NCBI GenBank assembly: GCA_910584785.1
Contig: CAJUDX010000017.1
Coordinates: forward strand, 1 to 57,750
Origin: an uncultured Lachnospiraceae bacterium
GTDB taxonomy: Bacteria; Bacillota; Clostridia; Lachnospirales; Lachnospiraceae
Length of the DNA: 57,750 nucleotides
Direction of reading: 5' to 3'
Below are positions 1-7,560 of this stretch, piece by piece. The position numbers were made by a program, and so were the translations under genes. The first letter of the stretch is position 1, and every line of letters begins with the position of its first letter. A model generated the notes under the pieces. It was not told where the DNA came from, made no database searches, and saw only the letters and a list, made by a program, of their open reading frames with translations.

Positions 1-67
1 TTCCTGTTTTGTGTTTTTGGATGCTTTACTTCGGATAAGCATCCTTATCGGAAGTAAGTTTACAGGA
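1..67. repeat. Nested inverted repeats at the window edge
   Basis: Several inverted repeats overlap here. TTCCTGT (1-7) can pair with ACAGGAA (61-67). TTACTTC-G-GATAAG (26-38) can pair with CTTATC-G-GAAGTAA (44-57) across a short loop with one G-G mismatch. A competing stem is GGATGCTT (19-26) with AAGCATCC (37-44). The region lies upstream of the putative promoter at 96-124, so it most simply belongs to the 3' end of a transcript entering from the left. The T-run is poor, so I do not call a terminator with confidence. The two inner stems exclude each other. Confidence 0.5.
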
Positions 68-95
68 AAGTTTCCCTATTGGAAGAAAAAGAGGA

Positions 96-124
96 TTGTG
101 TCCTTTCTTTTCTTGTGTTATGAT
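96..124 (+). promoter_or_regulatory. Putative promoter for the Wzz-type gene
   Basis: TTGTGT (96-101), a 17-base spacer and TATGAT (119-124) resemble a housekeeping sigma promoter with a good -10 and a moderate -35. The predicted start near 131 gives a leader of about 130 bases before the coding region at 265. Confidence 0.5.
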
Positions 125-264
125 AGCGTAAGCGGGCAGGGGCCTGGTGTTGGGGCGGTGCAGGGTTGTTTTTATTTTGGCATAGGCTTTAGCATGAGTT
201 TTGGCATGGGCTTAGTGTCTGCCTGGTGCTACGGACAGGGAAATATAGATAAGGAGAGGAAGTT

Positions 265-1665
265 ATGGATCAGAATAATACCTATGAGCAGGAGATTGAT
301 TTAAAAGATTTAATGTTTGCCGTATTGCATAAATGGAGAAGTATTCTCCTGGTGGCGATTGTCGCCGGTGTGCTCCTGGGCGGGGTGAAGGCGGTGATGA
401 CTTACCAGAGCCAGAATGATGAGGAGACAATATTGGCGGCAGAGGAGCAGTATGAGGACGATCTCCATTCTTATGAGCGCAATAAGGAGACCATGGAGAG
501 GGAATTGGGGAATTTGCAGACCGATATTGAGAATCAGCAGAATTATTTGGAAAAGTCGGTTTTGATGAATATGAGTCCATATGATATTTATGAGGCGAGA
601 GCAGATATTTTTGTTAAGACAGATTATGAGATTATGCCGGGAATGTTTTACCAGAATGTAGATTATACGGACACAATTTTACAGACTTACCAGTCGGTGA
701 TGACCAGTGTGGCTTTTCTTTCGCATATTGCCGAGAGCACAGGAATTGATGTTCAGTATTTGCAGGAATTAATTCAAATTGAACGTGGAAGCACAGTAGT
801 TGGCAATACGAGTAAGCTGACAAATCTTCTTACCGTGACAGTGAAAAATTCCAGTAAGAAGGATGCCGAGGCAGTTCTTAAGAAGCTGCTGGAAGGGATT
901 GAGTCGCTGCAGGTGAATATTACAGCGAATATTGGCGAGCATACGGTGAATACGGTGAATAAGAGCACTGGTGCTACGGTGGATTTGGCACTGGCTGACC
1001 GGCAGAGGGAGCAGAATAATCAGCTGATTAGTTTGCAGCAGTCTCTTGAAGAGAAGCAGCAGGCACTGAATGATTTGGAGGAACCGGCAAAATTAACGTC
1101 AGCTTCGACAGCGACGATAAAGAGCGGGATTAAATATGGTATTTTAGGCGGCGTTTTGGGCGGATTTATGATTGTCTTTTTCGTCTGTGTTGTCTTTGTG
1201 ATGAGCGATAAGGTATATTCTTCGAAAGAGCTGAGAAGGCGCAGTAATGTAAAGGTATTGGGTGTTTTTCCCGTTTCCGGGAAGAAAGCAGGTGCAGTTG
1301 ACCGCCTGCTGAATCGCTTGGAGGGAAAGGTGTTTGCTGTGACAGAAGAGGACGAGGCTGCATTAATTGCTGCAAATATCAGCAATTATGCCGGGGAGAT
1401 AAAGAAAATTCTGGTAACAGGGACGATTGCAGAGGACAGGGTTACGCATGTTGCCCGGCTGCTTTCAGACAGGCTGTCTGGTATAGAGATAGTTTCCGGT
1501 CAGAATATGTTAAAGAATGTGGAAACGATTAAAATGCTTCCTTCATGTGGGGGCGTTGTGCTGGTAGAGCAGGCTGGATTAACTACTTACAGTATGATGG
1601 GGCAGGAGATGGAGAAGGTTGTTGACCTGCAGAAAGAAATCATTGGCTGTATTGTATTTGAATAA
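265..1665 (+). CDS. Wzz-type polysaccharide chain-length regulator / co-polymerase
   Basis: Predicted membrane protein of 466 residues that likely sets the chain length or assists export of a surface polysaccharide. A first membrane helix lies at about residues 27-45, followed by an outer region rich in coiled coil (about 60-280, with many E/Q/N), and a second helix at about 287-315. This is the Wzz/CpsC layout. About 145 cytosolic residues follow the second helix. Their pattern (ILVTGT near the start, GGVVLVEQ, then a final IIGCIVFE) resembles the tyrosine-kinase P-loop domain often fused to Wzz in this group, but there is no GKT Walker A, so this part looks non-catalytic. The ATG at 265 has AAGGAGAGGAAG upstream. 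The role is family knowledge; the degenerate kinase reading is inference. Confidence 0.8.
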   Translation: MDQNNTYEQEIDLKDLMFAVLHKWRSILLVAIVAGVLLGGVKAVMTYQSQNDEETILAAEEQYEDDLHSYERNKETMERELGNLQTDIENQQNYLEKSVLMNMSPYDIYEARADIFVKTDYEIMPGMFYQNVDYTDTILQTYQSVMTSVAFLSHIAESTGIDVQYLQELIQIERGSTVVGNTSKLTNLLTVTVKNSSKKDAEAVLKKLLEGIESLQVNITANIGEHTVNTVNKSTGATVDLALADRQREQNNQLISLQQSLEEKQQALNDLEEPAKLTSASTATIKSGIKYGILGGVLGGFMIVFFVCVVFVMSDKVYSSKELRRRSNVKVLGVFPVSGKKAGAVDRLLNRLEGKVFAVTEEDEAALIAANISNYAGEIKKILVTGTIAEDRVTHVARLLSDRLSGIEIVSGQNMLKNVETIKMLPSCGGVVLVEQAGLTTYSMMGQEMEKVVDLQKEIIGCIVFE

Positions 1666-1751
1666 GAAAAAACGTACTAAGTTTAGAGCAGCATGATGCA
1701 GAATGCTGCAAAGGAAAGCCCGTTAAAACAAATTAAACTAGAATAAAAGTT

Positions 1752-1797
1752 AAAAACGCTTTGGAGAGATTGATGTTTCTTTGAAGTGTTTTTTTTA
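1752..1797 (+). terminator. Probable terminator after the Wzz-type gene
   Basis: An A-rich arm containing AAAAACGCTT (1752-1761) can pair with GAAGTGTTTTT across about 20 bases, using one G-U pair, and a run of eight T follows at 1789-1797. It separates the Wzz-type gene from the recombinase. Confidence 0.5.
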
Positions 1798-1815
1798 AAT
1801 ATATTTTATTATAAA

Positions 1816-1844
1816 GTGCAAATAAAGTCCTGATTTGTTATAAT
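1816..1844 (+). promoter_or_regulatory. Putative promoter for the tyrosine recombinase
   Basis: TATAAT at 1839-1844 is a perfect -10. Seventeen bases upstream is GTGCAA (1816-1821), a weak -35. The -10 is 34 bases before the start codon at 1879. Confidence 0.45.
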
Positions 1845-1878
1845 AGATAAAATAATAAAATTGGGAGGGTATTGTGCC

Positions 1879-2682
1879 ATGTTAGAAGAATTTGAGAATT
1901 TTTTACGAGGATTGAATTTATCGGAAAACACAGTTAAGTCGTACCTGTATGCACTGAAGCAGTATCAGTCCCTGTATGGTACGGTAAACCGCAAGTCGCT
2001 GAGAGATTATAAGGTATTTTTGCAGGAGACATATAAGCCGCAGACGGTGAATTTGCGAATACGGGCTATAAACTGTTATTTAGAAAGTATCCAGAAGGAG
2101 AACTGGCAGATTACCTGTATTAAGATGCAACAAAAGACCTTTTTGGAAAATGTAATTAGTGAGGCGGACTACCGGTATTTAAAGAATTGTCTGAAAAGGG
2201 ATGATGAGATGTTTTGGTATTTTGTGGTTCGCTTTTTGGCAGCGACCGGGGCGAGGGTGAGTGAATTAGTGCAGATTAAAGTGGAGGATGTTCGCCTGGG
2301 TTATTTGGATTTGTATACGAAGGGGGGAAAATTGAGAAGGATTTATATTCCGAAAAGGCTGAAGAAGGAAACTTTGGAATGGTTAAAGGATAAAAAACGA
2401 ACCAGTGGTTTTTTGTTTTTGAATAAACAGGGAAGGCGGATAAGTACCAGAGGGATTGCGGGTCAGCTTAAGCACTTTGCCATCCGTTATCAGATTAATC
2501 CCGATGTTGTTTATCCGCATTCCTTCCGCCATCGGTTTGCGAAAAATTTTTTGGAAAAATTTAATGATATATCCTTGCTGGCAGACCTTATGGGGCATGA
2601 GAGTATTGAGACGACCAGAATTTATTTAAGAAAGACCAGTACAGAACAGCAGAGGATTGTGGATCGGGTGGTTGACTGGTAA
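1879..2682 (+). CDS. Tyrosine-type site-specific recombinase (XerC/D-like integrase)
   Basis: 267 residues. Residues 1-85 form an N-terminal SAM-like DNA-binding domain and residues 90-267 the catalytic domain. The full catalytic set is visible: R126 in ATGARVSEL, a lysine in the KGGKLRR hairpin (about 148-151), H214 and R217 in HSFRHR, H240 in LMGHES and the nucleophile Y249 in TRIYLRK. I start at ATG 1879, which has GGAGGG ten bases upstream; a TTG at 1861 in the same frame lies before that ribosome binding site. The gene stands alone, with no xis, phage genes or att duplication seen. Short recombinases of this kind near capsule loci can invert promoters, but I found no convincing invertible repeat pair here, so the target is unknown. 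Confidence 0.88.
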   Translation: MLEEFENFLRGLNLSENTVKSYLYALKQYQSLYGTVNRKSLRDYKVFLQETYKPQTVNLRIRAINCYLESIQKENWQITCIKMQQKTFLENVISEADYRYLKNCLKRDDEMFWYFVVRFLAATGARVSELVQIKVEDVRLGYLDLYTKGGKLRRIYIPKRLKKETLEWLKDKKRTSGFLFLNKQGRRISTRGIAGQLKHFAIRYQINPDVVYPHSFRHRFAKNFLEKFNDISLLADLMGHESIETTRIYLRKTSTEQQRIVDRVVDW

Positions 2683-3051
2683 GGCAGAGAGGGCTCTTGC
2701 CAATGAAATTTTTCAACAGAATCCGACAAACGGAAAAAAGTCAGCGACTACCATACATAGTATTTAATCCAAGTTGGGACAGCATATTTTGTGCTGAAAA
2801 AGGAGACAATCGGGCAGAATAGTGCTGAAATTCGGTGCTTTATGTCGAATTGTGCGTTTAAATTTCCTTTTCAAATGGGCAGAAAAGACGTATATTGTCA
2901 ACATAGGTGTTGAACACGCTCCTTAGCTGACTGGAGGAAGGGGGGAGAGAAGTTAGAGTAAAAAAATGGGCTGCCGGGGCGTTTAACCATGAATTTGCAG
3001 AGCCTTTTTGCAGGGTAATGCAGTAGAAGAATGATAAGGAGGGGAATCAGA
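2683..3051. other. 369-base intergenic region, no convincing gene
   Basis: Between the recombinase and the 48-residue gene. It holds a small palindrome CAGCA-N7-TGCTG (2780-2796), an imperfect dyad with CAACA-N4-TGTTG near 2900, and a 39-codon open frame (2703-2822) with poor support. The repeated words 'gtgctgaaa' (about 2791 and 2822) are weak. No promoter with good spacing was recognised for the downstream gene, although its ribosome binding site is strong. Confidence 0.5.
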
Positions 3052-3198
3052 ATGAAAATGGAAGTTCAATTGCAGGAGTTGGAAATGGAAAACGAACAGT
3101 TGAAGAAGGACAGAGAGGAAATGTTGAAAATAATCAGTCAAATGCGAATTACGATGAATCGCTTGATTGATCGGTATATTATGCTGCAGGAGAAATAA
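3052..3198 (+). CDS. Small coiled-coil protein, 48 residues, unknown function
   Basis: A short frame with a strong ribosome binding site: AAGGAGGGG at 3036-3044, seven bases before ATG. The product is almost entirely charged and heptad-like, beginning MKMEVQLQELEMEN and ending DRYIMLQEK, so it is probably one continuous coiled coil that pairs with itself or a partner. It has no signal peptide, Cys or membrane segment. Its second half contains ISQMRITMNRLIDR, which resembles ISWMHQTIWEMIRE in the convergent zinc-ribbon protein at 3258-3626, so the two may share a domain or bind each other. No family recognised. Confidence 0.7.
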   Translation: MKMEVQLQELEMENEQLKKDREEMLKIISQMRITMNRLIDRYIMLQEK

Positions 3199-3215
3199 TG
3201 GTGGAAGAGGAGAGA

Positions 3216-3245
3216 GCCGCCGTATGCGGCGAGGTATACGGCGGC
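3216..3245. terminator. Inverted repeat between convergent genes
   Basis: GCCGCCGTAT (3216-3225) and ATACGGCGGC (3236-3245) form a perfect 10-base-pair stem with a 10-base loop, midway between two convergent genes. That position suits a shared bidirectional terminator, but neither side has a good T-run. Confidence 0.45.
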
Positions 3246-3257
3246 AGTGGAACAGGA

Positions 3258-3626
3258 TTAGTCCATCCCCTTTCGTTCACGAATCATTTCCCATATGGTT
3301 TGATGCATCCAGCTGATGGTTTCGTCAAGTTTTTTGTTTTCTTCTTCCAGTTCGTTAATTTTTGAACTTAAAAGAGCAATCGTCTCCCTTTGGTTTGCGG
3401 CTTTGTGTGCTGCTGTAATGCGCGTGACGACAGAGGGGCAGTTTCTAAGTATTTCCTGTGAAAGTAAGCTGTCTCGTTCTTCGTAATCTAAGTCCATAAA
3501 TTCCTGATAGGGCATGTTCAGCAGCTTCATTTTAACACTGCACTTGGGGCATACGGCGTTTTTCGTCAGCTGGTAATAGGCATAGTAACCGCATTTTGCA
3601 CAATAATAAACGGATAATTCCCGCAT
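3258..3626 (-). CDS. Zinc-ribbon plus coiled-coil protein, unknown function
   Basis: 122 residues, probably cytosolic. An N-terminal zinc ribbon is shown by CAKCGYY at residues 9-15 and CPKC near residue 26 (two CxxC knuckles). A middle helical stretch (YQEFMDLDYEERDSLL) follows, and residues 85-122 form a coiled coil (KINELEEENKKLDE). ATG 3626 is preceded on this strand by AAAGGAGGT at good spacing. The gene converges on the 48-residue coiled-coil gene and shares an I-S-x-M-x-x-T helix motif with it. A dyad upstream (3688-3720) could be its operator. Zinc ribbons with a coiled coil are common in small regulators, but I cannot name the function. Confidence 0.75.
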   Translation of the reverse strand: MRELSVYYCAKCGYYAYYQLTKNAVCPKCSVKMKLLNMPYQEFMDLDYEERDSLLSQEILRNCPSVVTRITAAHKAANQRETIALLSSKINELEEENKKLDETISWMHQTIWEMIRERKGMD

Positions 3627-3687
3627 AGACGGACCTCCTTTCTGTGATAAATGATTTTTCTTTGGGAAATTTAGAACTTCCGAATAA

Positions 3688-3738
3688 TATGTAACGGATA
3701 ACTCGAAGATTTGTTACATAAAAAATAAATTTATTTTG
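3688..3738. repeat. Dyad symmetries upstream of the zinc-ribbon gene
   Basis: TATGTAAC (3688-3695) and GTTACATA (3713-3720) form a perfect 8-base inverted repeat. Next to it, AAAATAAATTTATTTT (3723-3738) is a perfect 16-base palindrome. Both lie 60-115 bases upstream of the minus-strand gene ending at 3626 and may be protein-binding sites. Confidence 0.45.
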
Positions 3739-3782
3739 AGAAATCCTGAATTTTTTAGGACCATCAGAGAAGGCTAAACAGC

Positions 3783-3806
3783 AAAAGGGCGCTTTAGCGC
3801 CCTTTT
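3783..3806 (-). terminator. Intrinsic terminator of the choline-binding-repeat gene
   Basis: AAAAGGGCGC-TTTA-GCGCCCTTTT is a perfect 10-base-pair hairpin. Read on the minus strand it ends in a T-run and lies about 55 bases after the stop codon at 3860. It could also work on the plus strand. Confidence 0.85.
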
Positions 3807-3859
3807 GTGTTGAACGGATGATAATGAACGGATGAAAATTAAAACTTATTCCTGAAAAC

Positions 3860-5257
3860 TTATTTTTGAACAATACCGTTGATATCAACTACCCAAATAT
3901 AATCATTTGCATCCTTTACATCCTTAAAGCCATTGCCCAGTTCAGGCTTTACTGAGGATTTGGAGGAGGAGGAAGCCTTCTGGATGGAACCTGAGGTGTT
4001 TACCAGGTAGGTGTTTCCCTCAAAATCTACCGTGCCGTAGCGCAGGTCACTGGATGCCTGCTGGCGGAGACCATAAAAGTAGATGACATTATCACGGATG
4101 CCATGGAAGCCCTGTCCTTTTTTCGCGCCGTCAGTGTGGAAGAACCAGACCTGATTTTCGCCTAAGTCCTCATCATAAATGTTCTGCTTGCCTGTTCTCA
4201 TCACACCATCTGCACCAAAGTAGGCGTTCGCGATGCTTCCATCTTCCAGGGTAATGACCTGTTTACCTGTCTGCATCTCTCCTTTTTGGTTAAAAGCATA
4301 TTTTTTAGAATCTATGGTGAATACCTGGATGCCGGTTTCGGCAGCCAATGGTTTCCCACTACGGAAGTAAAAGCGATAGATTTCGCTTTCGGTGCTGATT
4401 CCCTCAGCGCCTTCGATTTCATACCAGCCGGAAGCACGTTTTCCGTTCTCCTCATAGTACTGGTAGCCGTGGATGGAAGGTGTTTTGACTTCGTCCTGAA
4501 CGGAAGAGTTAGTCTGAGCGTCGGAAGCAGAGGCGGCTTCAGCATCAGAAGCGATAACTTCTTCAGGCAGCTTAAACCATCCTGTCTGCATCTTTCCATC
4601 GACAAAGGTGTAGTAATTGCCTTCGATCTTGCGGTCAATCTGGTTTTCCACCCTGCGCCCGTTATTATCAAAGTAGTGCCAGCAGGTGGAGCTGTCCGGG
4701 TCGTCGTTGTCTCTGTCGGCTAACTGCAGCCAGCCGGTTTTCCGCACGCCGTCGTTTTCATCGCCAAAGTAGTAGTGGTAGCCGTCGATTTCCTGTGTGC
4801 CGGTAGCCATACGTCCTTCTGCGTCAAAATAGTACCAGGCGTCGTTGATCTTAAACCATTTGGACTTGACAGCTTTTCCTTCGCGGTCAAAGTAGTGCCA
4901 GAAGTATTCCGGCGCATCGGGGGAATCCATTTCTTCTTCATTGTAAACCGAAACCCAGTGGCTGTACGCCCGCTTCCCGTTTTCATCTACATAGTATTCA
5001 TCATCGATTATCGTATTTATGGCGATTTCGCCGTCTTCATCTAAATAGTACATATCACCATCTTTTTTCTTCCAGGTATCGGTCAGGTAGTAGCCGTCGC
5101 TGTCAATATAGCGAAGAGTTCCGTTTTCTTCCACCCATCCGGTTGTGGATGCGGCGAGTGCTGATGCTGCCTGGTCTCCGGTAAAGTAAGCGGGGGTCAG
5201 GGCAGTCATCATTGCCGCGGTAGATAATACAGCCATCATTGCGATTGGTTTTTTCAT
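3860..5257 (-). CDS. Secreted cell-wall-binding repeat protein (choline-binding type)
   Basis: 465 residues with a Sec signal peptide (MKKPIAMMAVLSTAAMM, then a small-residue cut site near ASALAAS). The mature part is a series of about 20-residue repeats of the choline-binding/glucan-binding type: TGWVEENGTLRYIDSDGYYL, DAWYYFDAEGRMATG, GWLQLADRD. Such repeats bind choline or other wall-polymer decorations. There is no catalytic domain; a low-complexity Ser/Ala segment (ASDAEAASASDAQ) breaks the series. The start is ATG 5257, with AAAGGAGAG on the minus strand just upstream; a longer frame to 5311 has no support. The C-terminal half resembles the protein at 33227-34582 (GIRDNVIYFYG against GIKDNYLYFVG), so the two are paralogues. 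Ligand unknown. Confidence 0.88.
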   Translation of the reverse strand: MKKPIAMMAVLSTAAMMTALTPAYFTGDQAASALAASTTGWVEENGTLRYIDSDGYYLTDTWKKKDGDMYYLDEDGEIAINTIIDDEYYVDENGKRAYSHWVSVYNEEEMDSPDAPEYFWHYFDREGKAVKSKWFKINDAWYYFDAEGRMATGTQEIDGYHYYFGDENDGVRKTGWLQLADRDNDDPDSSTCWHYFDNNGRRVENQIDRKIEGNYYTFVDGKMQTGWFKLPEEVIASDAEAASASDAQTNSSVQDEVKTPSIHGYQYYEENGKRASGWYEIEGAEGISTESEIYRFYFRSGKPLAAETGIQVFTIDSKKYAFNQKGEMQTGKQVITLEDGSIANAYFGADGVMRTGKQNIYDEDLGENQVWFFHTDGAKKGQGFHGIRDNVIYFYGLRQQASSDLRYGTVDFEGNTYLVNTSGSIQKASSSSKSSVKPELGNGFKDVKDANDYIWVVDINGIVQK

Positions 5258-5592
5258 AATTTGTCTCTCCTTTTTTGTGGTTGGGCCTGTGCCCAAATTC
5301 CATGGTTGCATTACGGTTGTGATTATAACCCGGCTTTTTTATTTTTTCTAGTGAAGCTTACTTCCAGAATTGCCAGCCGGCGGAAGGGCTGGAAGCGCAC
5401 GGCGGATAAGCTTTTGCTGGAGCAGGGGTTAGGGATTAGTGAACGCCTGCATTGCCCAAATCCATAAAAATAAGGAATGAAATCCTGCAAAAATGGAAAA
5501 ATAAAGGAAACCAAAGAAGAGTGTAAGAAAATTTTAGGTATAATTTTCCTTTGAAGTATGGTAAACTGGTGGAAATGAGAAGTGGAGGAAGG
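5258..5592. other. 335-base divergent intergenic region
   Basis: Lies between the divergent choline-binding-repeat gene and the glycan operon. A TATAAT at 5539-5544 could be a plus-strand -10 for the operon, but there is no good -35 at the proper distance. No gene was recognised; the frames here have no ribosome binding site or coding character. Confidence 0.4.
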
Positions 5593-7557
5593 ATGAAGAT
5601 GCGTATAAAAGTGTCAAATTACATTGCTGGAAAGCTGGTTGAGGCGGGGATTTGCCAGGTGTTTTCCGTGACGGGCGGAGGGGCTATGCATTTGAATGAT
5701 GGGTTGGGGCATCAGGAGGGTTTAACCTGTACCTATAACCATCATGAGCAGGCCTGTGCGATGGCGGCGGAGGCCTATGCCAGAATTCATAACCGGATTG
5801 CCGCGGTTTGTGTTACGACTGGCCCTGGAGGGACGAATGCGATTACTGGTGTGGCAGGCGGCTGGCTGGATTCGATTCCCATGCTGGTGCTTTCCGGTCA
5901 GGTGCGCTATGATACAACGGCCCGCTGGTCCGGCGTGGGCATACGGGCAATGGGGGATCAGGAGTTTGATATCTGCCGGGCGGTGGAATGTATGACAAAA
6001 TACTGCGAGATGGTGATTGAACCAAAGCGGATTCGGTATTGCTTGGAGAAGGCACTTTATCTGGCGCAGTCGGGAAGGCCGGGGCCGTGCTGGCTGGATA
6101 TTCCGCTGGATGTTCAGGGCGCCTTTGTGGAGGCAGATGAGCTGGCTGGTTTTGACCCGGAGGATTATGAAGCCGGGGGAAGCGGGTGGAGCGGAAATAA
6201 GGAGTATTGGGCGGAAGAAGAGCAGGATCAGGCAGGAAAAGGCGAAAAGCGTCAGGTGCTGCCGGGAAAGGTGAGCCGGGAAACGGTGCTTGCAGTATTG
6301 GATCATATCGCAAAGGCACGCCGTCCGGTGTTTAATGTGGGCAACGGTGTGCGGATTGCCGGAGCGCATCTGGCGTTTCTTTCGGTTGTGGATCGCTTGG
6401 GGATTCCTGTGGTGACGGGGTGGAACAGCCAGGACGCCATCTGGGATGAGCATCCTTTATATACCGGGCGCCCTGGAAATATGGGGGATCGCCCTGGAAA
6501 TTTTGCGGTGCAGAACAGTGATTTGGTTTTTTCAGTGGGAAGCCGCTTAAGCATCCGTCAGGTTGGTTATAATTATGAGACCTGGGCCAGGGCGGCCTAT
6601 GTGATTGTCAATGATATCGATGAAGAGGAATTAAAGAAGCCTTCGGTGCATAGCGATATGCAGATTCATGCGGATGCAAAGGATTTATTGGAAATGATGG
6701 ATAAGGTGCTTAAAGAAGAGCAGGAGTCGGGTCGCCTTCCGATGCCGCTGTTTGACGGTGGGGAAGGGCTTAGGGGCATGAACTGGCTTGAGACCTGTCG
6801 GATGTGGAAGGAAACCTACCCGGTGATTCTGCCTAAGCATTTACAGCAGGAAAAGGGAAAGCTGGCGAACGTGTATGCGCTGGTGGAGGCATTGAGCAGT
6901 CAGTTAAAGGAGGACCAGATTACTGTGGTGGGCAATGGTTCTGCCTGTGTGGCTGGAGGACATGCCTATGTGATTAAGAAGGGACAAAGGTTTATCAGTA
7001 ATTCTGCGATTGCATCGATGGGCTATGATCTTCCGGCGGCGATTGGAGCGTATATGGCGGGTTCGGATCAGGACATTATTTTGCTGACCGGGGATGGAAG
7101 TATTCAGATGAACTTGCAGGAGCTGCAGACGATTATTCACCATCAGATGGGAATTAAGATTTTCCTGATTAATAATGGCGGGTATCATTCTATCCGGCAG
7201 ACTCAGACGAATTTTTTTGGAAAGCCTTTGGTGGGCGTGGGCGTGGACAGCGGGTTTAAGGGACCGGATTTGAGTTTTCCGTCGATGGAAAAACTGGCAG
7301 CGGCTTATGGTTATCCTTATGAGAAAGCAGATTGCAATGAGGAGCTTAAAGAAGCTGTGGAGAGGACTCTTTCGATGGATGGACCGGCGATTTGCGAGGT
7401 GTTTGTCAGCCTTGACCAGGCCTTTGAGCCAAAAGCATCGTCGCGAAAGATGCCGGATGGGACAATTGCTTCGCCGCCGCTGGAGGATTTATCGCCGTTT
7501 TTGCCGGAAGAGGAGATGGAGAGAAATATGATCATTCCGCGGATACTGGGGGATTAA
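5593..7557 (+). CDS. Thiamine-diphosphate enzyme of the acetolactate synthase family
   Basis: 654 residues, cytosolic. The N-terminal domain has VTGGGAMHLNDG and the cofactor-activating Glu in YNHHEQACAMAAEAYAR. The C-terminal domain carries the TPP/metal motif beginning LTGDGSIQMN and ending LINNGGYHS. A charged linker of about 40 residues (about 205-245) separates the first and middle domains and makes it longer than usual (about 550-600). GGAGG at 5584-5588 precedes ATG 5593 (4-base spacing) and ATG 5599 (10-base spacing); either may be used. Its place at the head of a glycan operon, three bases before a sugar epimerase/reductase, argues against ordinary valine synthesis. One precedent is YerE, an acetolactate-synthase-like enzyme that adds a two-carbon unit to a keto-sugar in yersiniose synthesis. 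The substrate here is inference. Confidence 0.85.
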   Translation: MKMRIKVSNYIAGKLVEAGICQVFSVTGGGAMHLNDGLGHQEGLTCTYNHHEQACAMAAEAYARIHNRIAAVCVTTGPGGTNAITGVAGGWLDSIPMLVLSGQVRYDTTARWSGVGIRAMGDQEFDICRAVECMTKYCEMVIEPKRIRYCLEKALYLAQSGRPGPCWLDIPLDVQGAFVEADELAGFDPEDYEAGGSGWSGNKEYWAEEEQDQAGKGEKRQVLPGKVSRETVLAVLDHIAKARRPVFNVGNGVRIAGAHLAFLSVVDRLGIPVVTGWNSQDAIWDEHPLYTGRPGNMGDRPGNFAVQNSDLVFSVGSRLSIRQVGYNYETWARAAYVIVNDIDEEELKKPSVHSDMQIHADAKDLLEMMDKVLKEEQESGRLPMPLFDGGEGLRGMNWLETCRMWKETYPVILPKHLQQEKGKLANVYALVEALSSQLKEDQITVVGNGSACVAGGHAYVIKKGQRFISNSAIASMGYDLPAAIGAYMAGSDQDIILLTGDGSIQMNLQELQTIIHHQMGIKIFLINNGGYHSIRQTQTNFFGKPLVGVGVDSGFKGPDLSFPSMEKLAAAYGYPYEKADCNEELKEAVERTLSMDGPAICEVFVSLDQAFEPKASSRKMPDGTIASPPLEDLSPFLPEEEMERNMIIPRILGD

Positions 7558-7560
7558 GCG

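Noticed and set aside
11..304. A 97-codon frame across the first promoter and the Wzz start
   Set aside because: It overlaps the promoter and the well-supported ATG at 265, has no ribosome binding site and a composition unlike the real genes.
2703..2822. A 39-codon frame after the recombinase
   Set aside because: Only a weak GAGGG at long spacing; no recognisable motif. Kept as intergenic.
2890..2920. An att or inversion site for the recombinase at the CAACA-N4-TGTTG dyad
   Set aside because: Only one imperfect copy was seen and no partner elsewhere in the window, so it cannot be called a recombination site.
4286..5044. Plus-strand frames (145 and 89 codons) opposite the choline-binding-repeat gene
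   Set aside because: They mirror the repetitive Tyr/Trp codons of the minus-strand gene; no start signals.
5722..6453. A 243-codon antisense frame inside the TPP enzyme gene
   Set aside because: It is the shadow of a strongly coding gene with clear TPP motifs; no ribosome binding site.
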